Assembly: GCA_038207425.1 (NCBI GenBank)
Contig: JBBQZU010000007.1
Span: forward strand, 1-64,000
DNA length: 64,000 bases
Direction: 5' to 3'
Source: JBBQZU01 sp038207425
GTDB lineage: Bacteria; Bacteroidota; Bacteroidia; Flavobacteriales_D; Cryomorphaceae
Under the pieces are notes generated by a model that was not told the DNA's origin, ran no database searches, and was given only the letters and a program-made list of their open reading frames with translations. A program made the position numbers and the translations under genes. Shown here in pieces: positions 7,945 through 16,654 of the stretch. Positions within the stretch are counted from its first letter, which is position 1. The number at the start of each line of letters is the position of its first letter.

Positions 7945-8409
7945 TTATTTGGTTTCGAAATTATCTGGAGCTGCAATATCTGTTTTGATAAGCAACTGTG
8001 TAAGACTCGGAACGGTATTGGTAACTACCGAAATTGTAATGGTTTGGGGGCCTGCTTTTTCTTCGCTATTGAATTCAATATGAATTTCACCACTTTCGCC
8101 AGGCATTATTTTGCCTGATGGCCATGTTTTAGGAATCGTACAACCACAAGAACCTTCTACAGAGCTTATTACAAGTGGCGACTTTCCGGTATTTTTGAAC
8201 CGGTAAATTAAGCCTAGAATTTCGCCCTGTGCTATTCTACCTGCGTCAATCTCAGTTTGCTCAAAAGTAATAGCAGGCTGTTTTGACGTTGAATTTCCTT
8301 CTGAAGTGGCCGGAATGTCTATCATATCGGTACCAATACTGCGGTCTTCATTTGCAGAACTGCAAGCCGAAACGATCAAAATAAGTATGAGTGAGTGAAT
8401 AAACTTCAT
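7945..8409 (-). CDS. DUF1573 domain lipoprotein
   Basis: 154 aa. A lipoprotein signal peptide, MKFIHSLILILIVSACSS, has the lipobox cysteine at about residue 16. One DUF1573 immunoglobulin-like domain follows (ITFEQTEIDAGRIAQGE, then CGCTIPKTWPSGKIMPGE), including the typical GSCGCT motif. The product should be membrane-anchored on the periplasmic side. DUF1573 proteins are abundant in Bacteroidota and their molecular role is not established. It lies 4 bp after nusB and 5 bp before yajC, so it is co-transcribed with the export and transcription genes. Confidence 0.9.
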   Translation of the reverse strand: MKFIHSLILILIVSACSSANEDRSIGTDMIDIPATSEGNSTSKQPAITFEQTEIDAGRIAQGEILGLIYRFKNTGKSPLVISSVEGSCGCTIPKTWPSGKIMPGESGEIHIEFNSEEKAGPQTITISVVTNTVPSLTQLLIKTDIAAPDNFETK

Positions 8410-8413
8410 ACCA

Positions 8414-9361
8414 TTAAGTAATCAGGCCGCGACCGAGCTTGTTAATTTTACCAAGAGTTTCAAGCTCGCTAAATAGCTTATCGAGTACACCATTTATGAA
8501 TGTACTACTCTTGGGAGTGCTGTAATACTTGGCAATTTCTATGTATTCGTTCAGCGTAACCTTGATAGGTATTTGTGGAAATTCACGCACTTCTGTCATG
8601 GCCATTTTCATAAGAATGATGTCCATAAGTGCAATTCGATCCACTTCCCAATTTTCGGTATACTGATGTATAAGTTCAGTGTTTTCCTCGCTTTGGCTAA
8701 TGGCTTTTCTGAAGAGTGTTTTCACAAATTCCAGCTCATCGCCTTCATCTTTCCACAGCGGGAGTAATTGAAAACCGGGAGGTGTATCAGCCTTAAAAAG
8801 CTTCAGCGTCTTATAAGTCATAGACGCTACGATATCAAGATCATCAACCCAATAGATACTGCGTTCTTCAAAAAACTCATGTAACCCGGTATGGTTTACC
8901 AAATGTCTTCTAAAGGTGCGTACAACTACTTCCTGATCGTCATCATAAGTAGGCTTCTCAATCTTCATGTACGACTGATATTCAGGAGTATCTGTAAGCA
9001 TTTTAAACAAACGCTTCATTAACTCCCCCTCGCCCATCCAGTTGATTTTGCCTTTGTCAGTCAGTGATTTTAGACCGCGATTTTCTGAGAGTTGGCTAAT
9101 AAATTTATTCGCTACGAATCGCGTATTCGGATGCAGGTCTTCATGAGAAGGAAGCCGCTTCTTCTGACCATCTTCGATACGTTGTATCGCAACATCGCGC
9201 AGCTCCACATAAAGTAGAAGAAGATAAAGGTACATGTCGTACATGCGATTTATGCTGTGAAAAAGCTCACTTTCGGCTTTTACCAGATTGTTGTCAGCAC
9301 CCTGTTCGTGAGCGTAGAGTGCTTGGAGTAACTTAATTCGCAGATGGCGGCGGTTGAACAT
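8414..9361 (-). CDS. nusB: Transcription antitermination factor NusB (long Bacteroidota form)
   Basis: 315 aa, about twice the length of E. coli NusB. It starts MFNRRHLRIKLLQALYAHEQ, which matches the NusB N terminus. The conserved C-terminal part is in the last 110 residues: WEVDRIALMDIILMKMAMTE, then VTLNEYIEIAKYYSTPKSSTF with FINGVLDKL. The middle insertion is typical of this phylum. NusB with S10 (NusE) binds boxA RNA during rRNA transcription. It starts an operon with the DUF1573 protein, yajC and coaE, 27 bp downstream of the leucine dehydrogenase stop. Confidence 0.92.
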   Translation of the reverse strand: MFNRRHLRIKLLQALYAHEQGADNNLVKAESELFHSINRMYDMYLYLLLLYVELRDVAIQRIEDGQKKRLPSHEDLHPNTRFVANKFISQLSENRGLKSLTDKGKINWMGEGELMKRLFKMLTDTPEYQSYMKIEKPTYDDDQEVVVRTFRRHLVNHTGLHEFFEERSIYWVDDLDIVASMTYKTLKLFKADTPPGFQLLPLWKDEGDELEFVKTLFRKAISQSEENTELIHQYTENWEVDRIALMDIILMKMAMTEVREFPQIPIKVTLNEYIEIAKYYSTPKSSTFINGVLDKLFSELETLGKINKLGRGLIT

Positions 9362-9388
9362 TTCTATTTTACTTAACTTAAAGATGGT

Positions 9389-10492
9389 TTACATTCTGGC
9401 CCTGATTGCTTCAATAGAAGCTATGCGGTCAAGTGCCAAATCTATGGCTACTGCCTGAGCGGGTTTCTTCTTTTCAGCAGAAGTTTTCAGCACACTAAGT
9501 GTAACATCATAGATATGCTGTGTTTTTCGGTAAGCCTCATCGCGGTTATAGCCTATCACTTCAGAATAGCAATTGATAATTCCACCGGCATTGATAAGAA
9601 AATCAGGGGCATAGACCAAACTTCGTTCTACAAGCATTGCTCCATGTCTCATTTCATCATCAAGTTGGTTGTTGGCTCCGCCAGCTATAATGTCGCATTG
9701 AAGCTTTATGAGTGTTTCATCATTGATGGTGGCTCCGAGCGCACATGGAGCATAAATGTCCATGGCATCTTCGTAAACTTTATCTGGCGATACAATGTCA
9801 ATTTTAAATCGGCTGCTGAGCGCAGCTACTTTACCATCATGAATATCAGAAACGGCTATGCTCGCTCCTTCTTTGGAAAGTAATTCTACAAGGTGCGATC
9901 CAACATTTCCTGCGCCCTGCACTAGAATCCGCTTTCCTTCCAATGAGTCAGAACCATAGGCATATTTGGCGGATGCCTTCATACCCATATAAACCCCGTA
10001 GGCAGTTAGTGGAGCTGGATCTCCACCCCCACCGCGGCTTTCAGGAAGTCCTGCGATATGGTCAGTTTCTTCTGCAATGTATTCTATATCGCGGGTAGTA
10101 ATACCCACATCTTCAGCGGTAATGTATTTGCCTCCTAGGCTTTCTACAAATTTTCCAAACCTTCTCATTAGGGCTTCACTCTTATCCTTTCGAGGATCGC
10201 CAATAATAACAGCCTTCCCGCCTCCTAAATTCAAGCCTGCAAGTGCTGATTTGTAAGTCATACCCCGCGATAAGCGAAGTACGTCTTTTAGAGCTTCCTG
10301 CTCTGATTGGTAAGGCCACATACGGGTACCTCCAAGACTTGGTCCTAATACGGTATTGTGCACCGCAATTATAGCTTTAAGTCCTGTTGATTGATCGTTA
10401 CAGAATACAATCTGCTCGTGGCCCATCTGATTCATTTGAAAAAGTGTGCCTTCCTGAGCAGCAGCTTTCTTCGACTGTTCGGTGTACAACAT
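9389..10492 (-). CDS. Leucine dehydrogenase (Glu/Leu/Phe/Val dehydrogenase family)
   Basis: 367 aa. It is predicted to deaminate branched-chain amino acids, mainly leucine, to 2-oxo acids with NAD reduction. The substrate domain has LGGTRMWPY and the catalytic-lysine loop GLNLGGGKAVIIGDPR. The nucleotide-binding domain has VQGAGNVGSHLVELL followed by AVSDIH. The length and motif order fit the octameric leucine dehydrogenases. The ATG at 10492 is clear. It is divergent from the ABC exporter at 10613, with a TACATTTG element for this gene at 10559-10566. Confidence 0.92.
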   Translation of the reverse strand: MLYTEQSKKAAAQEGTLFQMNQMGHEQIVFCNDQSTGLKAIIAVHNTVLGPSLGGTRMWPYQSEQEALKDVLRLSRGMTYKSALAGLNLGGGKAVIIGDPRKDKSEALMRRFGKFVESLGGKYITAEDVGITTRDIEYIAEETDHIAGLPESRGGGGDPAPLTAYGVYMGMKASAKYAYGSDSLEGKRILVQGAGNVGSHLVELLSKEGASIAVSDIHDGKVAALSSRFKIDIVSPDKVYEDAMDIYAPCALGATINDETLIKLQCDIIAGGANNQLDDEMRHGAMLVERSLVYAPDFLINAGGIINCYSEVIGYNRDEAYRKTQHIYDVTLSVLKTSAEKKKPAQAVAIDLALDRIASIEAIRARM

Positions 10493-10526
10493 TCCGTGGT
10501 AGATGGTGTTTAAGAAGTAATATGTA

Positions 10527-10534
10527 TAACTTTG
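10527..10534 (+). promoter_or_regulatory. -7 promoter element for the ABC exporter (TAACTTTG)
   Basis: TAACTTTG matches TAnnTTTG, 78 nt before the ATG at 10613. Together with the minus-strand element at 10559-10566 it gives overlapping divergent promoters in this 120-bp intergenic space. Confidence 0.4.
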
Positions 10535-10558
10535 CGCAGCTTTTCTTCAAAAGTTTGG

Positions 10559-10566
10559 CAAATGTA
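10559..10566 (-). promoter_or_regulatory. -7 promoter element for leucine dehydrogenase (TACATTTG)
   Basis: Minus-strand TACATTTG matches TAnnTTTG, 66 nt before the ATG at 10492. It leaves a leader of about 60 nt. No clear -33 TTG is seen. Confidence 0.45.
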
Positions 10567-10612
10567 CATTTTTTTGAATGCATCGCAGCACAATGGCTCC
10601 TATTAGAAATTC

Positions 10613-12496
10613 ATGAGAGCACTAGGTCACTTAAACAAGTACCTTATTCAGTATAAGTGGCAACTCATACTTGGTACTCTATTTATCATCGCATCCAACC
10701 TCTTTGGAATTTACTCTCCACGCCTTATCAGAGAGGCCTTTGATTTGATAGCTGAAACGCTGGATACATATAAAGTTGGCTTTGTGAATCCTTATAATAT
10801 TGAACTACCGGATTCTATATCATGGATATATCGGATTTTTGGTCTTAGTGAGAGTTCCTTCATGAATATTGCATCACCAAGCGATTTGCTTGCACCAATT
10901 ACGATGCTTGCGCTGATTTTAGGTGCTTTGTATTTGTTCGTTTCATTGCTCAAAGGGCTCTTTCTGTTCTTTACCAGGCAAACCATCATTATCACCTCAC
11001 GACTTATTGAGTTTGATTTAAAGAATGAAATTTTTGATCACTATCAAAGTCTTAGTCTTGCATTTTACAGACGCAATAATACCGGCGATTTGATGAACCG
11101 CATCAGCGAAGATGTCAGTAAAGTGAGAATGTATCTCGGTCCGGCAATAATGTATACCATCAATCTGGTGGTACTATCGGTGATGGCGATCTGGGCAATG
11201 CTCAGCGTGAATGTAGAACTGACTTTATATGTTCTGCTGCCCTTACCTGTGCTTTCTGTTTCTATATATTATGTAAGTAAGCTGATCAACCAACGAAGCG
11301 AAGAGCTTCAGCGTCAGCAATCGCAACTTAGCACTTTCGTACAGGAAGCATTTTCAGGCATTAGGGTTTTGAAAGCCTACAACAGGGAACGTTCAAGTCA
11401 GGATGCTTTCGCGAAAGAATGCAATACCTACAAAGTAAAATCACTCGGGTTGGTAAAAGTTGATGCGCTGTTTATGCCGGCTATTACCCTACTAATAGGC
11501 CTTAGTACCATATTATCTGTATATGTTGGAGGCTTGAAAGCCATGGCAGGTGAAATTACCATAGGCAACATAGCTGAATTTGTTATTTATGTAAATATGC
11601 TCACCTGGCCTTTTGCTTCTGTGGGTTGGGTTACTTCGCTTGTACAACAAGCCGCAGCATCGCAACAACGTATCAATGAGTTTCTGCACATACTTCCAGA
11701 AATATCCAATACCAACCCGACACCACACACTGTGGAAGGTGATATCTTATTCAGAAATGTCCATTTCGCTTATCCCGACAGTGGAATTAAAGCTATAGAT
11801 GGAGTAAGTTTTGACATAGCCAGCGGCAAAACACTTGCTATTCTCGGCAAAACGGGGTCTGGAAAAAGTACAATTGCCAACCTGATATGTCGCAATTTTG
11901 AAGTAGATGAGGGTGAAATAGCGATTGACGGCCAACCTCTAAAGAATATGAATCTCGGAAGTTTGAGGAGCAATATTGGTTACGTTCCGCAAGACGTGTT
12001 TCTTTTCAGCGACACCATTGCCAACAACATTGCATTTGGCCTGGAGCCAAATACCCCGAATATCGATGAAATAATCAGAAAAGCTGCGGAAGATGCCTTC
12101 GTAGCCCATAATATTGATGAGTTTCCAAAGGGTTTTGAAACCATGCTTGGGGAACGCGGAATCAATCTTTCAGGTGGCCAGAAACAACGCGTTAGTATAG
12201 CGCGTGCGATAGCCCGCAAACCAAAGATTCTGATATTTGACGATTGTCTGAGCGCAGTAGATACAGAAACAGAAGAGCGAATACTCAGCAACCTAAAGCG
12301 TATCATGGAGCACCGCACTACCATATTGATAAGTCATAGGGTGAGTACCGTAAAAATGGCCGATGAAATCATAGTCCTTGAACATGGCAAGATCGCAGAG
12401 CGCGGCACACACGAATCGCTCCTTGAAGCCGGTACACTTTACGCAGAACTTTATCAGCTTCAGTTGCTTGAAGATGAAAGAAGTATTGAAAAGTAA
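10613..12496 (+). CDS. ABC exporter, fused membrane and ATP-binding domains (MsbA-like)
   Basis: 627 aa half-transporter. The membrane domain (about 1-345) starts with helices at residues 15-35 and 80-115. The nucleotide-binding domain (about 375-615) has Walker A GKTGSGKST, Q-loop VPQDVFLFSD, signature LSGGQKQR, Walker B ILIFDDCLSAVD and H-loop ISHRVST. The residue after the Walker B aspartate, normally glutamate, is aspartate, as seen in BmrC-type subunits of heterodimeric exporters. The substrate is not predictable; lipid or drug export is the family range. Monocistronic. Confidence 0.9.
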   Translation: MRALGHLNKYLIQYKWQLILGTLFIIASNLFGIYSPRLIREAFDLIAETLDTYKVGFVNPYNIELPDSISWIYRIFGLSESSFMNIASPSDLLAPITMLALILGALYLFVSLLKGLFLFFTRQTIIITSRLIEFDLKNEIFDHYQSLSLAFYRRNNTGDLMNRISEDVSKVRMYLGPAIMYTINLVVLSVMAIWAMLSVNVELTLYVLLPLPVLSVSIYYVSKLINQRSEELQRQQSQLSTFVQEAFSGIRVLKAYNRERSSQDAFAKECNTYKVKSLGLVKVDALFMPAITLLIGLSTILSVYVGGLKAMAGEITIGNIAEFVIYVNMLTWPFASVGWVTSLVQQAAASQQRINEFLHILPEISNTNPTPHTVEGDILFRNVHFAYPDSGIKAIDGVSFDIASGKTLAILGKTGSGKSTIANLICRNFEVDEGEIAIDGQPLKNMNLGSLRSNIGYVPQDVFLFSDTIANNIAFGLEPNTPNIDEIIRKAAEDAFVAHNIDEFPKGFETMLGERGINLSGGQKQRVSIARAIARKPKILIFDDCLSAVDTETEERILSNLKRIMEHRTTILISHRVSTVKMADEIIVLEHGKIAERGTHESLLEAGTLYAELYQLQLLEDERSIEK

Positions 12497-12596
12497 ACGA
12501 AACAAGGGCAAATTAAGCATAGCCTTCTTCATCTTTCATTTCGTAGTTTAGAAAGAGATGCTCATTCTTTAAAAGATTATGATAGAGATGTTTCAT

Positions 12597-12604
12597 TATA
12601 TTTG
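12597..12604 (+). promoter_or_regulatory. -7 promoter element (TATATTTG) for the DUF3276 gene
   Basis: TATATTTG matches TAnnTTTG exactly. It overlaps an upstream TTG in the same frame (12602), so that TTG cannot be the start. The ATG at 12647 is favoured, with a leader of about 40 nt. Confidence 0.6.
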
Positions 12605-12646
12605 CCGCACTACTATCTATCTGAATTAAACTTAAAACCACCACCT

Positions 12647-13000
12647 ATGTCGACAGAGCGAGATGATTCTGTGAGAGACGACGTTTACTCAAAAGCAGTC
12701 AGGGCAGGCAAGAGAACCTATTTTTTCGATGTAAAAGCCACACGTGGCAACGACCTTTACATTACCATCACTGAAAGCAAGAAGAAGCTGAGAAGCGATG
12801 GCACCCCATCATTCGAAAAGCATAAGATTTTTCTGTATAAGGAAGATTTTGAGAAGTTTGTTGATGGTCTTAACGAAACCCTCCAAAAGCTCTCTGAGCT
12901 AAGGGACAGTGATGTCAATTTTGCAGAGAACACTGAAAATGTAGTGGCATTGCCATCAGGTCAGTATACCGATGTGAAATTCGAAGATCTGGATTCCTAG
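12647..13000 (+). CDS. DUF3276 / PUR-alpha-like protein
   Basis: 117 aa from ATG at 12647 (MSTERDDSVRDDVYSKAVRA). The domain has the strand pattern of bacterial Pur-alpha-like proteins: KRTYFFDVKATRGNDLYITI, then SFEKHKIFLYKEDFEKF, with an acidic tail. Bacteroidota members of the Pur-alpha fold bind single-stranded nucleic acid. The exact role in the cell is unknown. It is cytosolic, monocistronic and transcribed from the element at 12597-12604. It converges on the FMN reductase gene. Confidence 0.88.
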   Translation: MSTERDDSVRDDVYSKAVRAGKRTYFFDVKATRGNDLYITITESKKKLRSDGTPSFEKHKIFLYKEDFEKFVDGLNETLQKLSELRDSDVNFAENTENVVALPSGQYTDVKFEDLDS

Positions 13001-13018
13001 CCAGTTCCTTCCTATCGT

Positions 13019-13540
13019 TCAAAACCGCACCAAGCCTTCGAGAAGCGCGTTGATTTGTGAAATATAATCTTTATTAATCAAGCTGCCTTCTGCGTCAGAA
13101 TGTTGATGAAGAGAAGAGAGATATACCTTATTGCTATAAACTTCGGCTCTTAAATAATGTAAAACCGAAGTAAGATGGTCGATCCCCCTTATATTTCCAG
13201 CTCTTCCAGTGGCTACTCCAATCAGCGCTACTTTTTTGCCTCGCCAAATTTCAGGTGAAGTAATATCAATGAAATACTTAAGTATTCCAGGGAATCCACC
13301 ATTATACTCAGGCACAATGATTACAATATGGCTCGCAGGAATCACTGTGTTGTGAAGAACTTGTGCAAAACCTTCAGAAGGTGCGCCATACCTGCTTTCC
13401 GAATAGTAAATGGGGGGAATTGTTTGAAGTTCCAGTAGCGAAACATCTTTGCTAAGTTTTGCCGCTTCTGAAGCACAATGCTTTGCTATCACTGATGTTC
13501 GGCTATTGGGACGATCAGTGCCCGAAATAATTAGTACCAT
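13019..13540 (-). CDS. NADPH-dependent FMN reductase-family protein
   Basis: 173 aa flavodoxin-like protein. The FMN phosphate loop is near the N terminus (SGTDRPNSRTSVIA) and the isoalloxazine-binding segment is IVPEYNGGFPGILKYFID, typical of NAD(P)H-dependent azo/FMN/chromate reductases. IGVATGRAGNIRGIDHL is a further family motif. The physiological electron acceptor cannot be read from sequence. It is cytosolic and its ATG is at 13540. It converges with the DUF3276 gene, with 18 bp between the stops. Confidence 0.88.
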   Translation of the reverse strand: MVLIISGTDRPNSRTSVIAKHCASEAAKLSKDVSLLELQTIPPIYYSESRYGAPSEGFAQVLHNTVIPASHIVIIVPEYNGGFPGILKYFIDITSPEIWRGKKVALIGVATGRAGNIRGIDHLTSVLHYLRAEVYSNKVYLSSLHQHSDAEGSLINKDYISQINALLEGLVRF

Positions 13541-13653
13541 GCTGGTCGCGAATTAACAAAATTCTGTGTAAAAGTAGAGCGCTGTAGAATAGGACGAGCC
13601 TTTTGCAAAGAAGTACCTTTAGAGAGCAAATTATACTCGAACTATCGCAGTCG

Positions 13654-14337
13654 ATGACCATAACATATTACGGCCATTCTTGTTTCGGAATTGAAGCGAA
13701 TGGAGCAAAAATACTCTTCGATCCATTTATATCACCCAACCCACTTACTTCAGGCAAAGTTGATATGAACAAGGTAGGAGCTGACTATATATTGATAAGT
13801 CATGGCCACGACGATCATATTGCCGATGCTGTAAGCATAGCTGTACGAACCGGTTGCAAAGTAGTTTCCAATTACGAAATAGTTACATGGCTTGCTACCA
13901 AAGGAATTAAGAACTACCACCCTATGAATATTGGAGGCGCTGTGAAATTACCTTTCGGCAAAGTAAAGTATGTCAGTGCAGTACATAGCAGTATGCTCCC
14001 AGATCGATCTTATGGAGGAAGTCCGGGTGGATTTGTAATAGATTTTGGCGACCTTTGCATCTACTTTGCCGGCGATACAGCCTTAACATTAGACCTGCAA
14101 TTGCTACCCAAAGAATTTGATATTCATCACGCATTTTTGCCTATTGGCGACAACTTCACGATGGGTGTTGATGATGCTATCACTGCGGCGGGATTTATTA
14201 AGTGTGGTAGCGTATTTGGTATGCACTATAATACCTTTCCTTATGTGGTAATAGATACCCAAGAGGCAATGGTAAAGTTTGAAAGTGCCGGGGTAAACCT
14301 GACGCTTATGGAAATTGGAGAAACGATTGAAATATAA
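13654..14337 (+). CDS. Metal-dependent hydrolase, metallo-beta-lactamase fold (UPF0173-like)
   Basis: About 227 aa. The start ATG at 13654 gives MTITYYGHSCFGIEANGAKI, the family N terminus; an in-frame TTG at 13603 is rejected. The metal-binding motif is SHGHDDHIAD, followed by AVHSS, FAGDTALTLD and a final GMHYNTFP, so all ligand sets of the fold are present. UPF0173 proteins are broadly conserved hydrolases without an assigned substrate. It lies 9 bp before parA on the same strand and may share its transcript. Confidence 0.88.
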   Translation: MTITYYGHSCFGIEANGAKILFDPFISPNPLTSGKVDMNKVGADYILISHGHDDHIADAVSIAVRTGCKVVSNYEIVTWLATKGIKNYHPMNIGGAVKLPFGKVKYVSAVHSSMLPDRSYGGSPGGFVIDFGDLCIYFAGDTALTLDLQLLPKEFDIHHAFLPIGDNFTMGVDDAITAAGFIKCGSVFGMHYNTFPYVVIDTQEAMVKFESAGVNLTLMEIGETIEI

Positions 14338-14346
14338 ATACAAACA

Positions 14347-15159
14347 ATGGGAAAAGTAATTTGCGTTGCAAATCAGAAAGGCGGAGTAGGCAAAACCACT
14401 TCAGCGATAAACCTGGCTGCATGTTTTGGCGTGCTTGAGTATAAAACGTTATTGGTTGATGCAGACCCTCAGTCCAATGCAACGAGTGGTGTGGGCGTAG
14501 ACCCAAAAACTGTAAAGACCAGCATATATGAATGCCTTATCAATGATGTACCTCTGCGCGACATCATAATAACTACCGAAAATCCAAATCTCGATATTGT
14601 TCCGGCACATATTGATTTGGTAGGTGCCGAGATAGAAATGATATCGCTTCCCAATCGGGAACATATGATGCGCCATGCATTAAAACAAGTGCGTGATGAT
14701 TATGACTTCATCATTGTAGACTGCTCACCAAGTCTAGGACTTATTACGGTAAATGCTTTGGCGGCGGCCGATTCGGTAATAGTTCCGGTGCAGTGTGAGT
14801 ACTTTGCTCTGGAAGGCTTAGGAAAGCTGCTCAACACAATAAAAATTGTTCAGTCGAGACTTAATATAGACCTCGCTATCGAAGGCATTCTGCTCACCAT
14901 GTTTGACCCTCGTCTTAGGCTGGCCAATCAAGTAGTTGAGGAAGTAAAAATGCACTTCCAGCAACTTGTTTTCAATACAGTGATACATCGTAACACCCGT
15001 TTGGGCGAAGCGCCAAGCCATGGTGAAACCATCATTATGCACGATGCATCTTCGAAAGGTGCAATCAATTACCTAAATCTGGCTCGTGAAATTCTTCAAA
15101 AAAACGACATGACGCGCATTCGCACTGAAGACAAAATGATTGAACTTGAAAATGACTAA
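14347..15159 (+). CDS. parA: Chromosome-partitioning ATPase ParA (Soj)
   Basis: 270 aa. Deviant Walker A KGGVGKTTSAINLA follows MGKVICVANQ, and Walker B is DFIIVDCSPSLG. The motif VQCEYFALEGLGKLL and the C-terminal GEAPSHGETI are typical of Soj proteins. It drives segregation of ParB-parS complexes on the nucleoid by ATP-dependent DNA binding. It overlaps parB by 8 bp. The pair lies in a chromosomal operon with dapB and lepB, consistent with chromosomal rather than plasmid partitioning. Confidence 0.95.
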   Translation: MGKVICVANQKGGVGKTTSAINLAACFGVLEYKTLLVDADPQSNATSGVGVDPKTVKTSIYECLINDVPLRDIIITTENPNLDIVPAHIDLVGAEIEMISLPNREHMMRHALKQVRDDYDFIIVDCSPSLGLITVNALAAADSVIVPVQCEYFALEGLGKLLNTIKIVQSRLNIDLAIEGILLTMFDPRLRLANQVVEEVKMHFQQLVFNTVIHRNTRLGEAPSHGETIIMHDASSKGAINYLNLAREILQKNDMTRIRTEDKMIELEND

Positions 15160-16036
15160 AAAGAAGGCGCTCGGGCGGGGTCTTAGTGCCCTGCTCGAAA
15201 ATGTTGAAACAGATATTACCACAGGCACCCGGTCTGAGAGTGCCACCCGCGTTTTAGGTTCGGTTGCAATGCTTCCCATAGAGCAAATTGAAGCCAACCC
15301 CTTTCAGCCAAGAAGTGTATTTGACCAGGAATCAATGTTGGAGCTCGTACATTCAATCCGTCAGCACGGAATAATTCAGCCTGTAACTGTGCGGAAAGTT
15401 GGTTATGAGCGATTTCAGTTGATAAGCGGAGAGCGAAGGTTCAGGGCTTCACAAATAGCAGGTCTTGATGAAATCCCGGCCTATATACGCGTTGCCAACG
15501 ACCAAAGCATGCTCGAAATGGCAATCGTAGAAAACATTCAACGGAAGAATCTTGATGCCATTGAAATAGCAATTTCCTATCAGAGACTTATTGATGAATG
15601 CAATATAACCCAGGAAGGTTTGAGCGACCGTGTAGGTAAGAACCGCGCTACCATTGCCAACTACATTCGGCTTCTAAAGCTACCTCCGGATGTTCAGATT
15701 GCCCTGCGCAAAAATGAAATTTCGATGGGTCACGCGCGCACACTGCTCAGTTTTGAAAATGAAAAGGAAATGCTCAGGGCTTTTGGGAATATCAAGAACG
15801 AAGGTTGGTCAGTGAGGCAGCTTGAGCAAGCTTCGCAGGTTGCGAAGAAGCCGGGGGCGACGAAAAAACCTACATTACCCTTATCCTTCGAACTCCAGAA
15901 AATGAAGTCTGATCTGATGGATATGTTTGGTACGAAAGTTGACCTGAAACGCGACGATAAAGGAAGCGGTAAAATTGAAATATCTTTCCGCTCTGAAGAA
16001 GATTTAAAGCGCATCCTTGATAAACTCGATATTTAA
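15152..16036 (+). CDS. parB: Chromosome-partitioning protein ParB (Spo0J)
   Basis: About 294 aa. It starts MTKKKALGRGLSALL, the classical Spo0J N terminus that stimulates ParA. The ParB/sulfiredoxin-like CTP-binding domain has IEANPFQPR and LISGERRFRA; ENIQRKNLDAIEIA follows. The helix-turn-helix lies around TQEGLSDRVGKNRATIANYI. The C-terminal dimerisation part is diverse. It binds parS sites (none was found by eye in the window) and loads condensin in other bacteria. The ATG at 15152 is inside the parA end. Confidence 0.95.
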   Translation: MTKKKALGRGLSALLENVETDITTGTRSESATRVLGSVAMLPIEQIEANPFQPRSVFDQESMLELVHSIRQHGIIQPVTVRKVGYERFQLISGERRFRASQIAGLDEIPAYIRVANDQSMLEMAIVENIQRKNLDAIEIAISYQRLIDECNITQEGLSDRVGKNRATIANYIRLLKLPPDVQIALRKNEISMGHARTLLSFENEKEMLRAFGNIKNEGWSVRQLEQASQVAKKPGATKKPTLPLSFELQKMKSDLMDMFGTKVDLKRDDKGSGKIEISFRSEEDLKRILDKLDI

Positions 16037-16640
16037 AATCAGTTGTACTGCATTGGCCTTAGTTATACTTGGCCAAACGGGGTATGCACAAGTCGATTCT
16101 ACCGACACACAACCGGCTGATCAAAAAATTGAAATTGTAACCGAAGCTGGCACTGTAAGGGGTACAAAATCTGAAAAACAAGAAATACCTGACAAACTTA
16201 AATTGCATAGCCCAAAAAAAGCCGCAATTATGTCGGCCTTACTGCCCGGATTGGGACAGGCTTACAATAAGAAGTATTGGAAAATACCCATTATTTACGG
16301 AGGTTTAGCCCTATCAGGCTATTATCTTAGAGACAACATCCAAAACATCAATCTCTATAAGGATGCTTTTATCGCTGAGATTGATGGCGACCCAAATACT
16401 GTAAACAATACTGGATTTAATACTGAAGGGCTTAACAAGCTCATTGATAAATATACTCAGTGGAGAGATCTTTCCTACATAGCATTGGGAATCATATATA
16501 TATTGAATATAGTAGATGCCAGTGTTGATGCCCACTTGATGTACTTTGATGTAAGCGATGATATTTCAATGAGAATCACCCCTGCCTGGTCACCCTTAAC
16601 TTATGGCTCGCCTGGACTTACATTAACAGTTAAATTGTAA
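16017..16640 (+). CDS. DUF5683 membrane protein
   Basis: 207 aa. The N terminus carries an export signal (FKISCTALALVILGQTGYAQ). A conserved block follows, AAIMSALLPGLGQAYNKKYW, then two hydrophobic segments (IPIIYGGLALSGYYL and YIALGIIYILNIVDASVDAH). This is the DUF5683 pattern and the function is unknown. The start is TTG at 16017, overlapping the parB stop by 20 bp; no ATG is available before the signal sequence. Its fixed position between parB and dapB in many Bacteroidota suggests an envelope role linked to growth, which is inference. Confidence 0.85.
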   Translation: MINSIFKISCTALALVILGQTGYAQVDSTDTQPADQKIEIVTEAGTVRGTKSEKQEIPDKLKLHSPKKAAIMSALLPGLGQAYNKKYWKIPIIYGGLALSGYYLRDNIQNINLYKDAFIAEIDGDPNTVNNTGFNTEGLNKLIDKYTQWRDLSYIALGIIYILNIVDASVDAHLMYFDVSDDISMRITPAWSPLTYGSPGLTLTVKL

Positions 16641-16654
16641 ATTCGCCGCCATCT

